10,793 nucleotides of DNA from Clostridia bacterium (GCA_900755895.1 CAAEIG010000165.1:1-10793); one strand, 5' to 3'; shown: positions 1-6,926, counted from the first letter of the stretch. The notes: generated by a model not told the origin, from the sequence alone. Numbers and translations are program-made.

Positions 1-125
1 GGGCCGGGGCAGGGGGCCGGGGCCGGCGGGGGGGCAGCCACAGGAGCGGGTGCAACGCCGCCCTTGACTTCTTCCACGGTAACTTCGTATGCAGTGCCGT
101 TGACATTGACATTATACTTTCTCAT
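1..125 (-). CDS. Biotin carrier protein of a sodium-pump decarboxylase, 5' part (gene runs off the left edge)
   Basis: Only the first 41 codons are visible, from an ATG at 125. The N-terminus MRKYNVNVNGTAYEVTVEEV is the typical opening beta-strand segment of the small biotinyl subunits (GcdC/MmdC type) of glutaconyl-CoA, methylmalonyl-CoA and related decarboxylases. It is followed from about residue 25 by the start of an Ala/Pro-rich flexible linker. The biotinylated lysine domain (AMKM motif) would lie beyond the window and is not seen. The family carries carboxybiotin between the carboxyltransferase and the membrane decarboxylase. The gene sits 58 bp downstream of the oadG-type gene on the same strand, so the two are very probably cotranscribed. 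The linker contains an odd Cys39 next to a C5 run at 12-16. Removing one C would restore a regular Ala-Pro repeat, so a frameshift or sequencing error is possible. The substrate of the decarboxylase cannot be told from this fragment. Confidence 0.8.
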   Translation of the reverse strand, partial: MRKYNVNVNGTAYEVTVEEVKGGVAPAPVAAPPPAPAPCPG

Positions 126-183
126 AACTTAGCTTCCCTCTCTTTTGATAAATAGTGGGTTTTGAAACAACAATGTGTGCGCA

Positions 184-489
184 TCACACGCGGCGGATGG
201 ACAGGATCTTGATGTGGTCCACATCCTCACCCATGTCCTCAGCAATGGCTGCCGCAATGGCGGCCACAAGCTGCTGGCTTCCAGGCTGAGCCGCCTGCGC
301 GGGCGCAGCGGCCACAGGGGCTGCCGGAACCGGCGCGGGAGCCGGGGCCGGGGCAGTCTGGGTATTCTTGCCGGTGACAGCCACCATGATCTTGCCCAAA
401 ATCACAATGATGATGATTAAGCAGATCAGCACAAGAAACACCGTGACAAGGCCCATGATGACGACCTGGGCAGGGTTGACTTCTGGCAT
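184..489 (-). CDS. OadG-family small membrane subunit of a Na+-translocating decarboxylase
   Basis: A 101-residue protein with one long hydrophobic segment (about residues 8-32), a Pro/Ala linker (about 46-70) and a short amphipathic helical tail ending in ILSIRRV. This is the layout of oxaloacetate decarboxylase gamma and of the delta subunits of methylmalonyl-CoA and glutaconyl-CoA decarboxylases. These small subunits anchor and stabilise the alpha-beta complex at the cytoplasmic membrane. The ATG at 489 is preferred over the ATG at 510 because GGGAGGT lies 6-7 bases upstream of it, while the 510 start has no good site. The gene is first in its transcription unit and is followed by a biotin carrier gene. 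This matches the delta-gamma-beta gene order of mmd/gcd-type operons. The carboxyltransferase (alpha) gene is not upstream, so it must lie downstream or elsewhere. Family assignment is firm; the substrate is unknown. Confidence 0.85.
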   Translation of the reverse strand: MPEVNPAQVVIMGLVTVFLVLICLIIIIVILGKIMVAVTGKNTQTAPAPAPAPVPAAPVAAAPAQAAQPGSQQLVAAIAAAIAEDMGEDVDHIKILSIRRV

Positions 490-517
490 ATTGTTACCTC
501 CCTTCGCCATAACGTTA

Positions 518-587
518 TGATAAAACTGACGTCTAACAAACGGTCGGATTTTGAAAAAACACCATTCTTCCGCATTTTATCAAAATC
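518..587 (-). repeat. Two overlapping 8-bp inverted repeats in the oadG leader
   Basis: Perfect arms GATTTTGA (547-554) and TCAAAATC (580-587) are separated by 25 bases. A second perfect pair, TGATAAAA (518-525) and TTTTATCA (575-582), is separated by 49 bases. The two pairs share bases 580-582, so the corresponding RNA stems would be mutually exclusive. They lie between the predicted transcription start (about 587) and the oadG start codon. They could be an operator next to the start site, alternative leader RNA stems, or chance in AT-rich DNA. Confidence 0.3.
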
Positions 588-593
588 AAGTTT

Positions 594-622
594 ATAATAC
601 CACGAAGCGCTCTTTTTGACAA
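594..622 (-). promoter_or_regulatory. Sigma-A-type promoter of the decarboxylase (oadG) operon
   Basis: On the minus strand TTGTCA (617-622) and TATTAT (594-599) are separated by exactly 17 bases, each matching the sigma-A consensus at 5 of 6 positions. The surrounding region is AT-rich, in contrast to the GC-rich genes. The predicted start near 587 leaves a leader of roughly 98 nt before the oadG ATG at 489. The preceding operon is closed off by the terminator at 684-714, so this promoter is needed. Confidence 0.7.
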
Positions 623-683
623 TGCCTTGTTCACGATTTTGTTAAAGTTTTTTCAAAGTTTCCACCCATTCTTCTTTCAAAGC

Positions 684-714
684 AAAAAGGGCCGACGGCT
701 CTCACCGTCGGTCC
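684..714 (-). terminator. Rho-independent terminator after the GNAT gene (end of the glycan operon)
   Basis: The minus-strand transcript can form GGACCGACGG / CCGTCGGCCC around a 6-nt loop, with one internal A-C mismatch, followed by TTTTT. It begins only a few bases after the GNAT stop codon. Read on the plus strand the same hairpin has a G-U pair and is followed by TTTTT (715-719), so it is potentially bidirectional. No plus-strand gene points at it. Confidence 0.85.
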
Positions 715-717
715 TTT

Positions 718-1323
718 TTAAATTCCTTGCAGCTTCACCAGCGCAGCAGCGCGTTCTCTGGCATTTTCATAGTCATCGTTTTCCACAAGATATGGCTTGA
801 TCGGCCGTGCCGCCTGGGGATCCCGTGGATTGAGCCGGTAGACCAACCACTCCCTGTCCGGATCCTGAGGAGCATCCTTCAGCGGTACAAAGCCCATCCG
901 CCGAAAGAACTCCAAAGCTCCGCTGTTCTCCCTGGACACCTGGCACACCACCCGGCGGCGGCTGCCCATCTCCATCATATCCCGCATCAGACTCCACAAT
1001 GCCGTGCCAATTCTTCTGCGGTACAGGCCTTCCTTCACATAGAGCTGAAACTCCACAGAGAACAAATCCTCCGGGTCCCAGGGATCCTCGCTGAGATGGC
1101 AGAAACCCACAGTCTGATGGTCGATCTCACAGAGCAGCCAGCCCAAGCCATAGGTGTAGCGGTCTATGCGCTGAACATACTCCTGCAGATCCGGCAATTC
1201 GCTTTCCTGGGCCATACAGGTCCCGGTGTAGGGATCATAGACCTTGAGCATGGAGGGGCCGTCCCATTCATTCACCCGGCGTACCATTGCCCGCTGCGCT
1301 GCGGGAGGTTGCCGTTTTTCCAT
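718..1323 (-). CDS. GNAT-family N-acetyltransferase (phosphinothricin-acetyltransferase-like)
   Basis: A 201-residue single-domain GNAT protein. The acetyl-CoA binding motif A is seen around residues 92-109, where a beta strand ending in QLYV is followed by YRRRIGTAL, the R-x-x-G-x-G/A-like pyrophosphate loop. Motif B is ENSGALEFFRRMGF (132-145). The early part, with MLKVYDPYTGTC and ELPDLQEYVQRI, resembles the PAT-like branch of the superfamily, whose members acetylate small amines. A basic tail follows from about residue 165. The ATG at 1323 is chosen because AAGGAG lies 8 bases upstream; the in-frame GTG at 1332 overlaps that ribosome binding site. It is the last gene of the glycan operon, 16 bases after the LtaS-like gene and just before the terminator. 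It could acetylate an amino sugar precursor, but this is only a guess from context; the substrate is unknown. Confidence 0.85.
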   Translation of the reverse strand: MEKRQPPAAQRAMVRRVNEWDGPSMLKVYDPYTGTCMAQESELPDLQEYVQRIDRYTYGLGWLLCEIDHQTVGFCHLSEDPWDPEDLFSVEFQLYVKEGLYRRRIGTALWSLMRDMMEMGSRRRVVCQVSRENSGALEFFRRMGFVPLKDAPQDPDREWLVYRLNPRDPQAARPIKPYLVENDDYENARERAAALVKLQGI

Positions 1324-1339
1324 TTCAGCCACTCCTTCC

Positions 1340-3433
1340 TCAATTGGAGCCTATCTGTAAGGTAAAGGTCTCCATGCACTTGTCTTCTCGCCCAAAGGCG
1401 TTGTTGTACTCCAGTATGTTGTACTCGTTGAGCAGGTCGTCATAGGGGGTAGCTTCCCCGTTGCGGTACCAATTCCCCTCGTAATCCATCACGCCCATGG
1501 CAGTGATCACCGGCAGGGTATCCCGCAGATTCTCCAGGTAATTGGTGTAATCCGTACCCTCCAAGCCGGCTGCCCGGAGCAGAAGTCCAGAGAGATAGTT
1601 CAAGCTCACGGCCTCCACCTCTTCCCCCTCCAGGTCATAGTTGGCCCAGATCAGGAAGGGCACCTCATACTCCCGCATGGTATTCTCAAAGGACAGGCTT
1701 TCGGAATCCTCGCCCAACAGCATAGTCAGGAACTCACTCTCCAAGTTGGGCCAATGGTCTCCAAAGAACAGGATCACCACCGGATCCTCCTGTTGGGAGA
1801 AATAGTCGATTAAGTACTCCAAAGCCTCGTCGGACTTCTTCGTCAGGCTCAAATACTGCTCCGCCTGGGGGAACTCACCCGGGGCTTCTTCAATCTCCAC
1901 AGTGGTCTTGTAATCCTCGTCCTCATAGCCGCCGTGGTTCTGAATGGTGACATTGAACAGGAACAGAGGCGTGTCCTTGTCCCGGTGTTCATATTCGTAG
2001 ATCACCTGGTCATAGCTGGAACGGTCGCTGGTGAGACCGTGCTCCAGCCGCCGGGTCACATCAAAGGCGGAGACATCAATAAACTCGTCAAAGCCCAGAT
2101 ATTCATAAGCCGTATCCCGCTGCCAAGCTGTGCGGTTGCCCGGATGAATGGCAATGCACTCATATCCGTAGGTGTCCTTCAGCAGGGATACCAGAGAGGT
2201 CTGGTCGTGATCCACATACTGCTGATAAGGCTTGCTGCCAGTGGGCAGGAACGCCGTAGTATTCCCGGTCAAAAATTCATACTCGCTGTTGCAGGTGTTG
2301 CCGCCGTACACAGAGGAGTACGCCGTACCCCATACCACTTCCCCGGACTCCTGCAAGGAGTGGAGAAAGGGCAAATTGTCCTGGGACAGGGTGATGTTTC
2401 CATCACTGGCACGCTCCATGTCCGTGAAGGACTCGTTCATAATGGCAATCACCGTGGGAAGCTCCTCCGGTTCGCCCACAGGCTCCGGCTCCTCTAGACG
2501 GCTGACCTCTTCCGAGACCTCCTCCGCTTCCGCAGTGGAATAGCCATCGGGTTTGTCCACCATCAAAAACTGGACGTTGGCAAAAAATCCAGCGGTGATC
2601 CCTGTGATCTCCGAACTGGTCTTCTGGTTCCAAGCCCAGACGGAAATCCCCATACCTGCCAAGATATTCATGGGGAACAGCAGCACAAACAACACTGCCG
2701 ACAGGCCAAACGCCACGCCTCTCTCCGCCAAGCGGAAAGATTTGCCGGGCTTTTCCCGGGGATCAATCTTCACACACAGTGCCACTGCCAGCAGATAGGC
2801 AATGGCTGCAAAGGTCATCATAGGTGTGGGCTCATAGGTGTACCCACCGGAAACCGTCAGCGCCGTGCCAAAGCCCTGGATGTCCCAGGGCAGGATGGGC
2901 TGCCCGCGAAACTGAACCACAAAGTAGTTGGCAATGCCAAAGATCAAAAAGATCAGCCCGCCTGTCAAAGCTGTCACCCACACCCGGCGGCAAATGGCGT
3001 AGAGCAAGGCAAACACCATGAGATAGCACAGGTAGTTTGCCAGGATCTTCTCCAAAGAGAAGGTCAGAATTCGCGTGGAATTGATCAAGTCCACCGCCGC
3101 AAACGCCCCCAGGGGCAAAAGCAGCAGCAGGACCCAGCTCACCACGCGAGCTGGCCACACAGGAAGGTGCACCTGCAACAGACAGACAAAAGCCGTCACC
3201 AGAGAGAGTGCCCAATAGCCCACCCCGTACCACGCAAAGCTTGCTGGGGTCAACTCAGGCTCTTCCGCCTTCCGATAGAGGAAGACCTCCCATCCAAAGA
3301 ACAGGGCCGCCAACACCAATACCGCAGCGGCAGCGGCCACGCTCCATTTGCCCGGCTGAAGCCGGACCCATAAGTGATCCGCCGGCACCGCCCCCGAGGA
3401 CTGCCCGGCCTTTTTCCCATCGTTTCCCGTCAT
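1340..3433 (-). CDS. LtaS/MdoB-type phosphoglycerol transferase (LTA synthase family)
   Basis: A 697-residue membrane enzyme of the alkaline-phosphatase/sulfatase superfamily. About seven hydrophobic segments are visible (roughly 29-52, 66-90, 95-117, 126-148, 153-175, 203-223, 239-261). An acidic Glu-rich linker (about 300-326) then leads to an extracellular catalytic domain. The expected residues are present: E334 in IMNESF, nucleophile T380 in GGNTCNSE, R434 in GNRTAWQRD, H500 in QNHGG, and D559-H560 in FFGDH. The family transfers glycerol phosphate from phosphatidylglycerol to a growing chain or glycan. LtaS proper has five membrane helices, so the larger membrane domain points to an MdoB-like relative rather than a classical lipoteichoic acid synthase. 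The ATG at 3433 is preferred: the longer form from 3541 would overlap the epimerase gene, and GGAAGGAAG precedes 3433. An AxA motif at 301-303 recalls the signal-peptidase site in LtaS, but cleavage is speculative. Placement beside wecB and tagA-like genes suggests it decorates the glycan made by them. Confidence 0.88.
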   Translation of the reverse strand: MTGNDGKKAGQSSGAVPADHLWVRLQPGKWSVAAAAAVLVLAALFFGWEVFLYRKAEEPELTPASFAWYGVGYWALSLVTAFVCLLQVHLPVWPARVVSWVLLLLLPLGAFAAVDLINSTRILTFSLEKILANYLCYLMVFALLYAICRRVWVTALTGGLIFLIFGIANYFVVQFRGQPILPWDIQGFGTALTVSGGYTYEPTPMMTFAAIAYLLAVALCVKIDPREKPGKSFRLAERGVAFGLSAVLFVLLFPMNILAGMGISVWAWNQKTSSEITGITAGFFANVQFLMVDKPDGYSTAEAEEVSEEVSRLEEPEPVGEPEELPTVIAIMNESFTDMERASDGNITLSQDNLPFLHSLQESGEVVWGTAYSSVYGGNTCNSEYEFLTGNTTAFLPTGSKPYQQYVDHDQTSLVSLLKDTYGYECIAIHPGNRTAWQRDTAYEYLGFDEFIDVSAFDVTRRLEHGLTSDRSSYDQVIYEYEHRDKDTPLFLFNVTIQNHGGYEDEDYKTTVEIEEAPGEFPQAEQYLSLTKKSDEALEYLIDYFSQQEDPVVILFFGDHWPNLESEFLTMLLGEDSESLSFENTMREYEVPFLIWANYDLEGEEVEAVSLNYLSGLLLRAAGLEGTDYTNYLENLRDTLPVITAMGVMDYEGNWYRNGEATPYDDLLNEYNILEYNNAFGREDKCMETFTLQIGSN

Positions 3434-3477
3434 AATGGAATTCCGCTTCCTTCCGCGAAGATTTCCCCAAAACTTCC

Positions 3478-4605
3478 TCACAGAGCAGGCGTTTCCTGCT
3501 CTCTCTTCCAGCGGAGAATGGCGTCCGCAATTCGGGCGCAAGCCTCTCCATCCCCATAGGGGTTGCTGGCATGGCTCATGCGGTGATACTCAGCCTCATC
3601 GGTGAGCAGCTCCCGCACCAGACCGTAAATGGTCTCCTCATCTGTGCCAGCCAGCTTCAGGGTACCGGCTCCAATGCCCTCGGGCCGCTCGGTGTTCTCC
3701 CGCAACACCAGCACGGGCTTGCCCAAGGAGGGCGCCTCTTCCTGAATGCCGCCGCTGTCCGTGAGGATCAAATAGGACCTGGCCAGCAGGTTGTGGAACT
3801 CGATGACCTCCAGGGGAGCAATTAGCCTCACCCTGTCGCAGCCACCCAATTCCTCCTCCGCAGCCTTTTGGACCAGGGGATTTAAGTGGACCGGATACAC
3901 CACTTTCACGTCCGGGAACTCCTCCACCACCCGGCGGATAGCCCGGAACATCCGGTGCATGGGCTCTCCCAGATTTTCCCGGCGATGGGCGGTGAGCACA
4001 ATCAGCCGGGAGCCCTGGGCCCATTCCAGAATCTCATCGGAATAGTCCTCTTGGACCGTGGTCTTCAAAGCGTCAATGGCCGTGTTTCCGGTGACGATGA
4101 TGGTCTCCGGACGCTTGCCCTCCCGCAGCAGGTTCTCCTTGGAACCCTCTGTGGGGGCAAAGTGCAGGTCCGCCACACAGCCCACAAACTGCCGGTTCAT
4201 CTCCTCCGGGAAGGGGGAGTACTTATCCCAGGTGCGCAGGCCTGCTTCCACATGTCCCACAGCCACCTGTGCATAATAGGCTGCCAAAGCTCCGGCAAAG
4301 GTGGTGGTGGTGTCCCCGTGGACCAACACCATATCGGGCCGCTCCTGCTGGAACACGCCCTCCAGGCCCTTGAGCACTCGAGCGGTGATGTCCGACAGAG
4401 TCTGTCCCGGTTTCATGATATCCAGGTCGTAATCCGGGGTGATGTCAAAGGTCTCCAACACCTGATCCAGCATCTGACGGTGCTGGGCGGTGACGCACAC
4501 CAAGCTTTCAAATTCCTCCCGCCGCTCCAGCTCCTTCACCAGGGGCGCCATTTTGATGGTCTCCGGCCGGGTTCCGAACACGGACATGACTTTGATCTTC
4601 TCCAA
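3478..4605 (-). CDS. wecB: UDP-N-acetylglucosamine 2-epimerase, non-hydrolysing
   Basis: A 375-residue cytoplasmic enzyme, full length for the WecB/MnaA family, that interconverts UDP-GlcNAc and UDP-ManNAc. Visible signatures are the N-terminal GTRPE loop (11-15), QHR (41-43), D98 in HGDTTT, E120 in HVEAGLR, E134 in PFPEEMNR, HRRENLG (207-213), the UDP-binding DSGGIQEE (283-290) and RENTERPEG (302-310). These cover the acidic catalytic residues (Asp, Glu, Glu) and histidine known for E. coli WecB. The start is taken as TTG at 4605, with AAGGA nine bases upstream. This gives the N-terminus expected from relatives (basic residues, then KVMSVFGTRPE). The only ATG nearby, at 4587, would cut into the first strand. 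It lies 86 bases after the TagA-like gene, whose family uses ManNAc donors, and 44 bases before the LtaS-like gene. An alternative role, feeding UDP-ManNAc to other surface polymers, cannot be excluded. Confidence 0.95.
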   Translation of the reverse strand: MEKIKVMSVFGTRPETIKMAPLVKELERREEFESLVCVTAQHRQMLDQVLETFDITPDYDLDIMKPGQTLSDITARVLKGLEGVFQQERPDMVLVHGDTTTTFAGALAAYYAQVAVGHVEAGLRTWDKYSPFPEEMNRQFVGCVADLHFAPTEGSKENLLREGKRPETIIVTGNTAIDALKTTVQEDYSDEILEWAQGSRLIVLTAHRRENLGEPMHRMFRAIRRVVEEFPDVKVVYPVHLNPLVQKAAEEELGGCDRVRLIAPLEVIEFHNLLARSYLILTDSGGIQEEAPSLGKPVLVLRENTERPEGIGAGTLKLAGTDEETIYGLVRELLTDEAEYHRMSHASNPYGDGEACARIADAILRWKREQETPAL

Positions 4606-4691
4606 GGTATCCAGTCCTTCCCTTACACCTTATGCGGTGTTTTTCACTTTCTTGTCTATAAATTTCTTAAAAATCACTGACATTTGGGACG

Positions 4692-5414
4692 TCAAGCCCC
4701 ACGGGCCTCCTTGCGCACCCGTCCCAAGAACTTGATATTGCTGCGATAGAACCGCCCCAGTCGAGAGGGCTCCCGCACAATGCGGTACAGCCATTCGGTG
4801 TTGGTCTTGACGAACACCGCCGGCGCCCGGCGCTTGCTGCCGCTGAGCACATCAAATGAACCGCCCACGCCGATGAATACCCCCTTGGAGAAATTCTCCA
4901 AATGACGGGCGATGAGCTTCTCCTGGGCGGGCACACCCAAAGCCACCAGGGTCAGATCCGGCTGCAGTGCCTCGATCTCCCGGAAATCGGCGTCCTTGTC
5001 CGCGCCATACCCGTTTTTATAGTGGACCTCCATCCCAGGGTACTTCCCCTTGAGCTTCGCAGCCAGGGTGGAGACCACCTCTTCCTTGGCGCCCAACAGA
5101 TAGACGCTCTTCTTCTGCTCCCCGGCCAGCTTCAGCAGCTTTTCCGCCAGGTCCACGCCGGTGATGCGCTCCTTGGCAGGAAAACCCATCAGCTGCATGG
5201 CCTTGACCACGCTGATGCCATCGGGCACCACTGCGTGCTCCTTTTGCAGCAGCATCTCCCGGATGGAGGGATCCCCCTCCGCACCCATGAGGATCTCCGG
5301 ATTGGCAGTGATGACAAACAACCGTTTTCCCGTCAGCATGGCGTCCCCGGCCTGCTGAAAAAACGCCTGGGCCGTATCCGGAAACACCCGGCTCAAATAT
5401 TCCTTGATGGCCAT
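4692..5414 (-). CDS. WecG/TagA/CpsF-family glycosyltransferase (GT26)
   Basis: A 240-residue protein, the normal length for the family. TagA adds ManNAc from UDP-ManNAc to undecaprenyl-PP-GlcNAc in wall teichoic acid linkage-unit synthesis; WecG adds ManNAcA in enterobacterial common antigen. Visible motifs are ITANPE (35-40, with T36 and N38), VPDG with D65 at the position of the proposed catalytic base of TagA, RITGVD (83-88), LGAK (107-110), ALGVPAQEK (158-166) and GVGGSFDVLSGSKRRAP (182-198). The basic, aromatic C-terminal tail (about 207-235) corresponds to the segment that docks these enzymes to the membrane. The ATG at 5414 is four bases after the stop of the sugar transferase gene, suggesting translational coupling; in-frame ATGs at 5441 and 5501 would overlap that gene. 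The neighbouring epimerase makes UDP-ManNAc, so a ManNAc donor is likely. The acceptor may not be GlcNAc, since the adjacent priming enzyme is not of the TagO type. Confidence 0.9.
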   Translation of the reverse strand: MAIKEYLSRVFPDTAQAFFQQAGDAMLTGKRLFVITANPEILMGAEGDPSIREMLLQKEHAVVPDGISVVKAMQLMGFPAKERITGVDLAEKLLKLAGEQKKSVYLLGAKEEVVSTLAAKLKGKYPGMEVHYKNGYGADKDADFREIEALQPDLTLVALGVPAQEKLIARHLENFSKGVFIGVGGSFDVLSGSKRRAPAVFVKTNTEWLYRIVREPSRLGRFYRSNIKFLGRVRKEARGA

Positions 5415-5418
5415 AGGC

Positions 5419-6855
5419 TCATCCCTTCTTTCCTTGCTCATTTCCCTGTTGCCCGGCAAGCCCTTTGGCGGCCAGCCGCTTTTTCTCCCGATCTTCATCA
5501 AAATCGTACAGTTCCTCCGTGCCGAAAGCCTCGGTGCTCTCAGAGGCCTTCAGGAACACGGTGATGGTTTGGAAGATCAGCTTGATATCCTGCCAGATAC
5601 TGTAATTTTCAATATACATCAGGTCCATCACAAGCTTATCCTTGGGAGAGGTGTTGTACTTGCCCGAAATCTGCGCCAGGCCGGTCAAACCGGCCTTCAT
5701 CCGCAGACGGTATGCAAATTCCGGCAGCTCCTCGGTGTACTTCTCCACGTTCTCCAGCATCTCGGGCCGAGGACCCACCACAGTCATATCCCCCTTGAGG
5801 ATATTCAGCAGCTGGGGCAGCTCGTCAATGCGGAACTTCCGGAGATATTTGCCCACCTTGGTGATGCGGTCGTCATTTTCCGTCACCGACTTGTGGATGG
5901 AATTCTCCTCCTTCATGGTGCGGAACTTGTACACCTCAAACACCCGGCCATACTTGGTCAGGCGCTTCTGCTTATAGAACACATGCCCGCCGTCCTCGGC
6001 CTTGATGGCGATGGCGCATCCCAGCATAATGGGGCTGGTGATCACCAAGCCCACAATGGAAATAAAGAGATCCATCAGCCGTTTGGCGATACGCTGTTCC
6101 ATGGTCAGATCCTTTGCCGTGTACATCACCATGGATTTGTCATCCAAGGTGACGTATTTGGCGCCCTGACTGACCACGTCGATCATTTCGAAGTTGTAAT
6201 AGATATTCTTCTGCTTTTGATAACAGTACTCGATCAGGTGAATCCGCTCCTTGATGGGCACATCATAGAGGAACACCGTATCGTTGCGGGCGATGATATC
6301 CAAAATCTTGGGGTCATCGTAGTGGATGATTTCATCCACTTCATACTGTTTGCGGAAACGGTCGATTTTGGGGATGATATGCCCCAGGCTCTGCCGGGAA
6401 GAGGAGATCACACAACACTTCTCAGGCGGGGCCAACGAAAAGTAAATATAGTTGCCGAAATAGGCAAAGAACACAATGACAATCAATTGCAGCACAATGA
6501 CCAGCAGCAGGCGCTCCGGTGTCTCATAGACAAAGTGAGCGTTGTTTTTCTCGCTGGTGTTCATGATGGACAGCTGCAGGTGAGTGATCAAATCCGTGAT
6601 GATGGTGGCCAGCGCCATGGAGTGGACAATGGGCCGGCTTTTCTGGGTGCCAATGGCGTACCCGCCATAGACCTGCATCAGGGCAATGCCCAGCACCACA
6701 AAAGTCACCATGGTGACACCGGTGGTACGGGAGAGGTTGAACAGCCAAGGGTTGTTGATGCCGAAGATCCCAAAGAAAATGCCAAACAGCGCGGCGAACA
6801 ACGCCAATTTCAAAAAGAAAACGATGGTCCGCTTCAGCTTTTTTATGGTGTGCAT
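5419..6855 (-). CDS. Polyprenyl-phosphate hexose-1-phosphate transferase (exopolysaccharide priming sugar transferase)
   Basis: A 478-residue membrane protein with the WbaP/CpsE/WcaJ architecture. It has four hydrophobic segments (about 9-31, 45-66, 78-98, 116-138), a Rossmann-like CoA-binding-type middle domain (about 147-240) and a C-terminal bacterial sugar transferase domain (about 253-435). In the catalytic part are AKRLMDLFIS with the membrane-dipping helix (257-285), YKFRTM (309-314), the catalytic FRIDELPQLLN (341-351, D344/E345), GDMTVVGPRPE (355-365), and GLTGLAQISGKYN (389-401). The family moves a hexose-1-phosphate from a UDP-sugar to undecaprenyl phosphate on the inner leaflet, starting a repeat unit. 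Which sugar (Glc, Gal, or an amino sugar such as QuiNAc4NAc) cannot be read from sequence. The lysine-rich tail (about 456-478) is extra. It is the first gene of the glycan operon, with its own promoter at 6927-6955 and AAGGA ten bases before the ATG. Confidence 0.93.
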   Translation of the reverse strand: MHTIKKLKRTIVFFLKLALFAALFGIFFGIFGINNPWLFNLSRTTGVTMVTFVVLGIALMQVYGGYAIGTQKSRPIVHSMALATIITDLITHLQLSIMNTSEKNNAHFVYETPERLLLVIVLQLIVIVFFAYFGNYIYFSLAPPEKCCVISSSRQSLGHIIPKIDRFRKQYEVDEIIHYDDPKILDIIARNDTVFLYDVPIKERIHLIEYCYQKQKNIYYNFEMIDVVSQGAKYVTLDDKSMVMYTAKDLTMEQRIAKRLMDLFISIVGLVITSPIMLGCAIAIKAEDGGHVFYKQKRLTKYGRVFEVYKFRTMKEENSIHKSVTENDDRITKVGKYLRKFRIDELPQLLNILKGDMTVVGPRPEMLENVEKYTEELPEFAYRLRMKAGLTGLAQISGKYNTSPKDKLVMDLMYIENYSIWQDIKLIFQTITVFLKASESTEAFGTEELYDFDEDREKKRLAAKGLAGQQGNEQGKKG

Positions 6856-6926
6856 GGTAAAACCGTCCTTCTTCGCATATACCGGGGCAGGCCGAAACCG
6901 CCCGTTGGAAGCTCATAGTTAGGGGT

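Noticed and set aside
626..646. Possible Rex (redox sensor) site upstream of the oadG promoter (TTGTTCAC...TTGTTAA)
   Set aside because: The two half-sites are in direct, not inverted, orientation and do not match the palindromic Rex consensus.
3434..3541. N-terminal extension of the LtaS-like protein to an ATG at 3541
   Set aside because: It would overlap the 3' end of the epimerase gene by over 60 bases, is basic and non-conserved in character, and the ATG at 3433 has a ribosome binding site and starts just before the first membrane helix.
4625..4640. Hairpin ACACC-TTATGC-GGTGT in the same gap
   Set aside because: On the transcribed minus strand it is not followed by a T-run; the T-run lies on the other strand, where there are no genes. 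A 5-bp stem is too short to call a terminator for the operon.
4606..4703. Internal promoter between the TagA-like and epimerase genes (TTGACG overlapping the stop at 4690-4695, AT-rich stretch after it)
   Set aside because: The -35 is good but the hexamer 17 bases downstream (TTTTAA) matches the -10 consensus poorly. The AT-rich gap may still hold a weak promoter, but it is not supported well enough to list.
5404..6918. Long plus-strand open frame of 504 codons opposite the sugar transferase gene (similar ones lie at 7025-8230 and 3886-4680)
   Set aside because: These are His/Leu/Gln-rich antisense shadows of clearly conserved minus-strand genes, with no domain signatures or ribosome binding sites.
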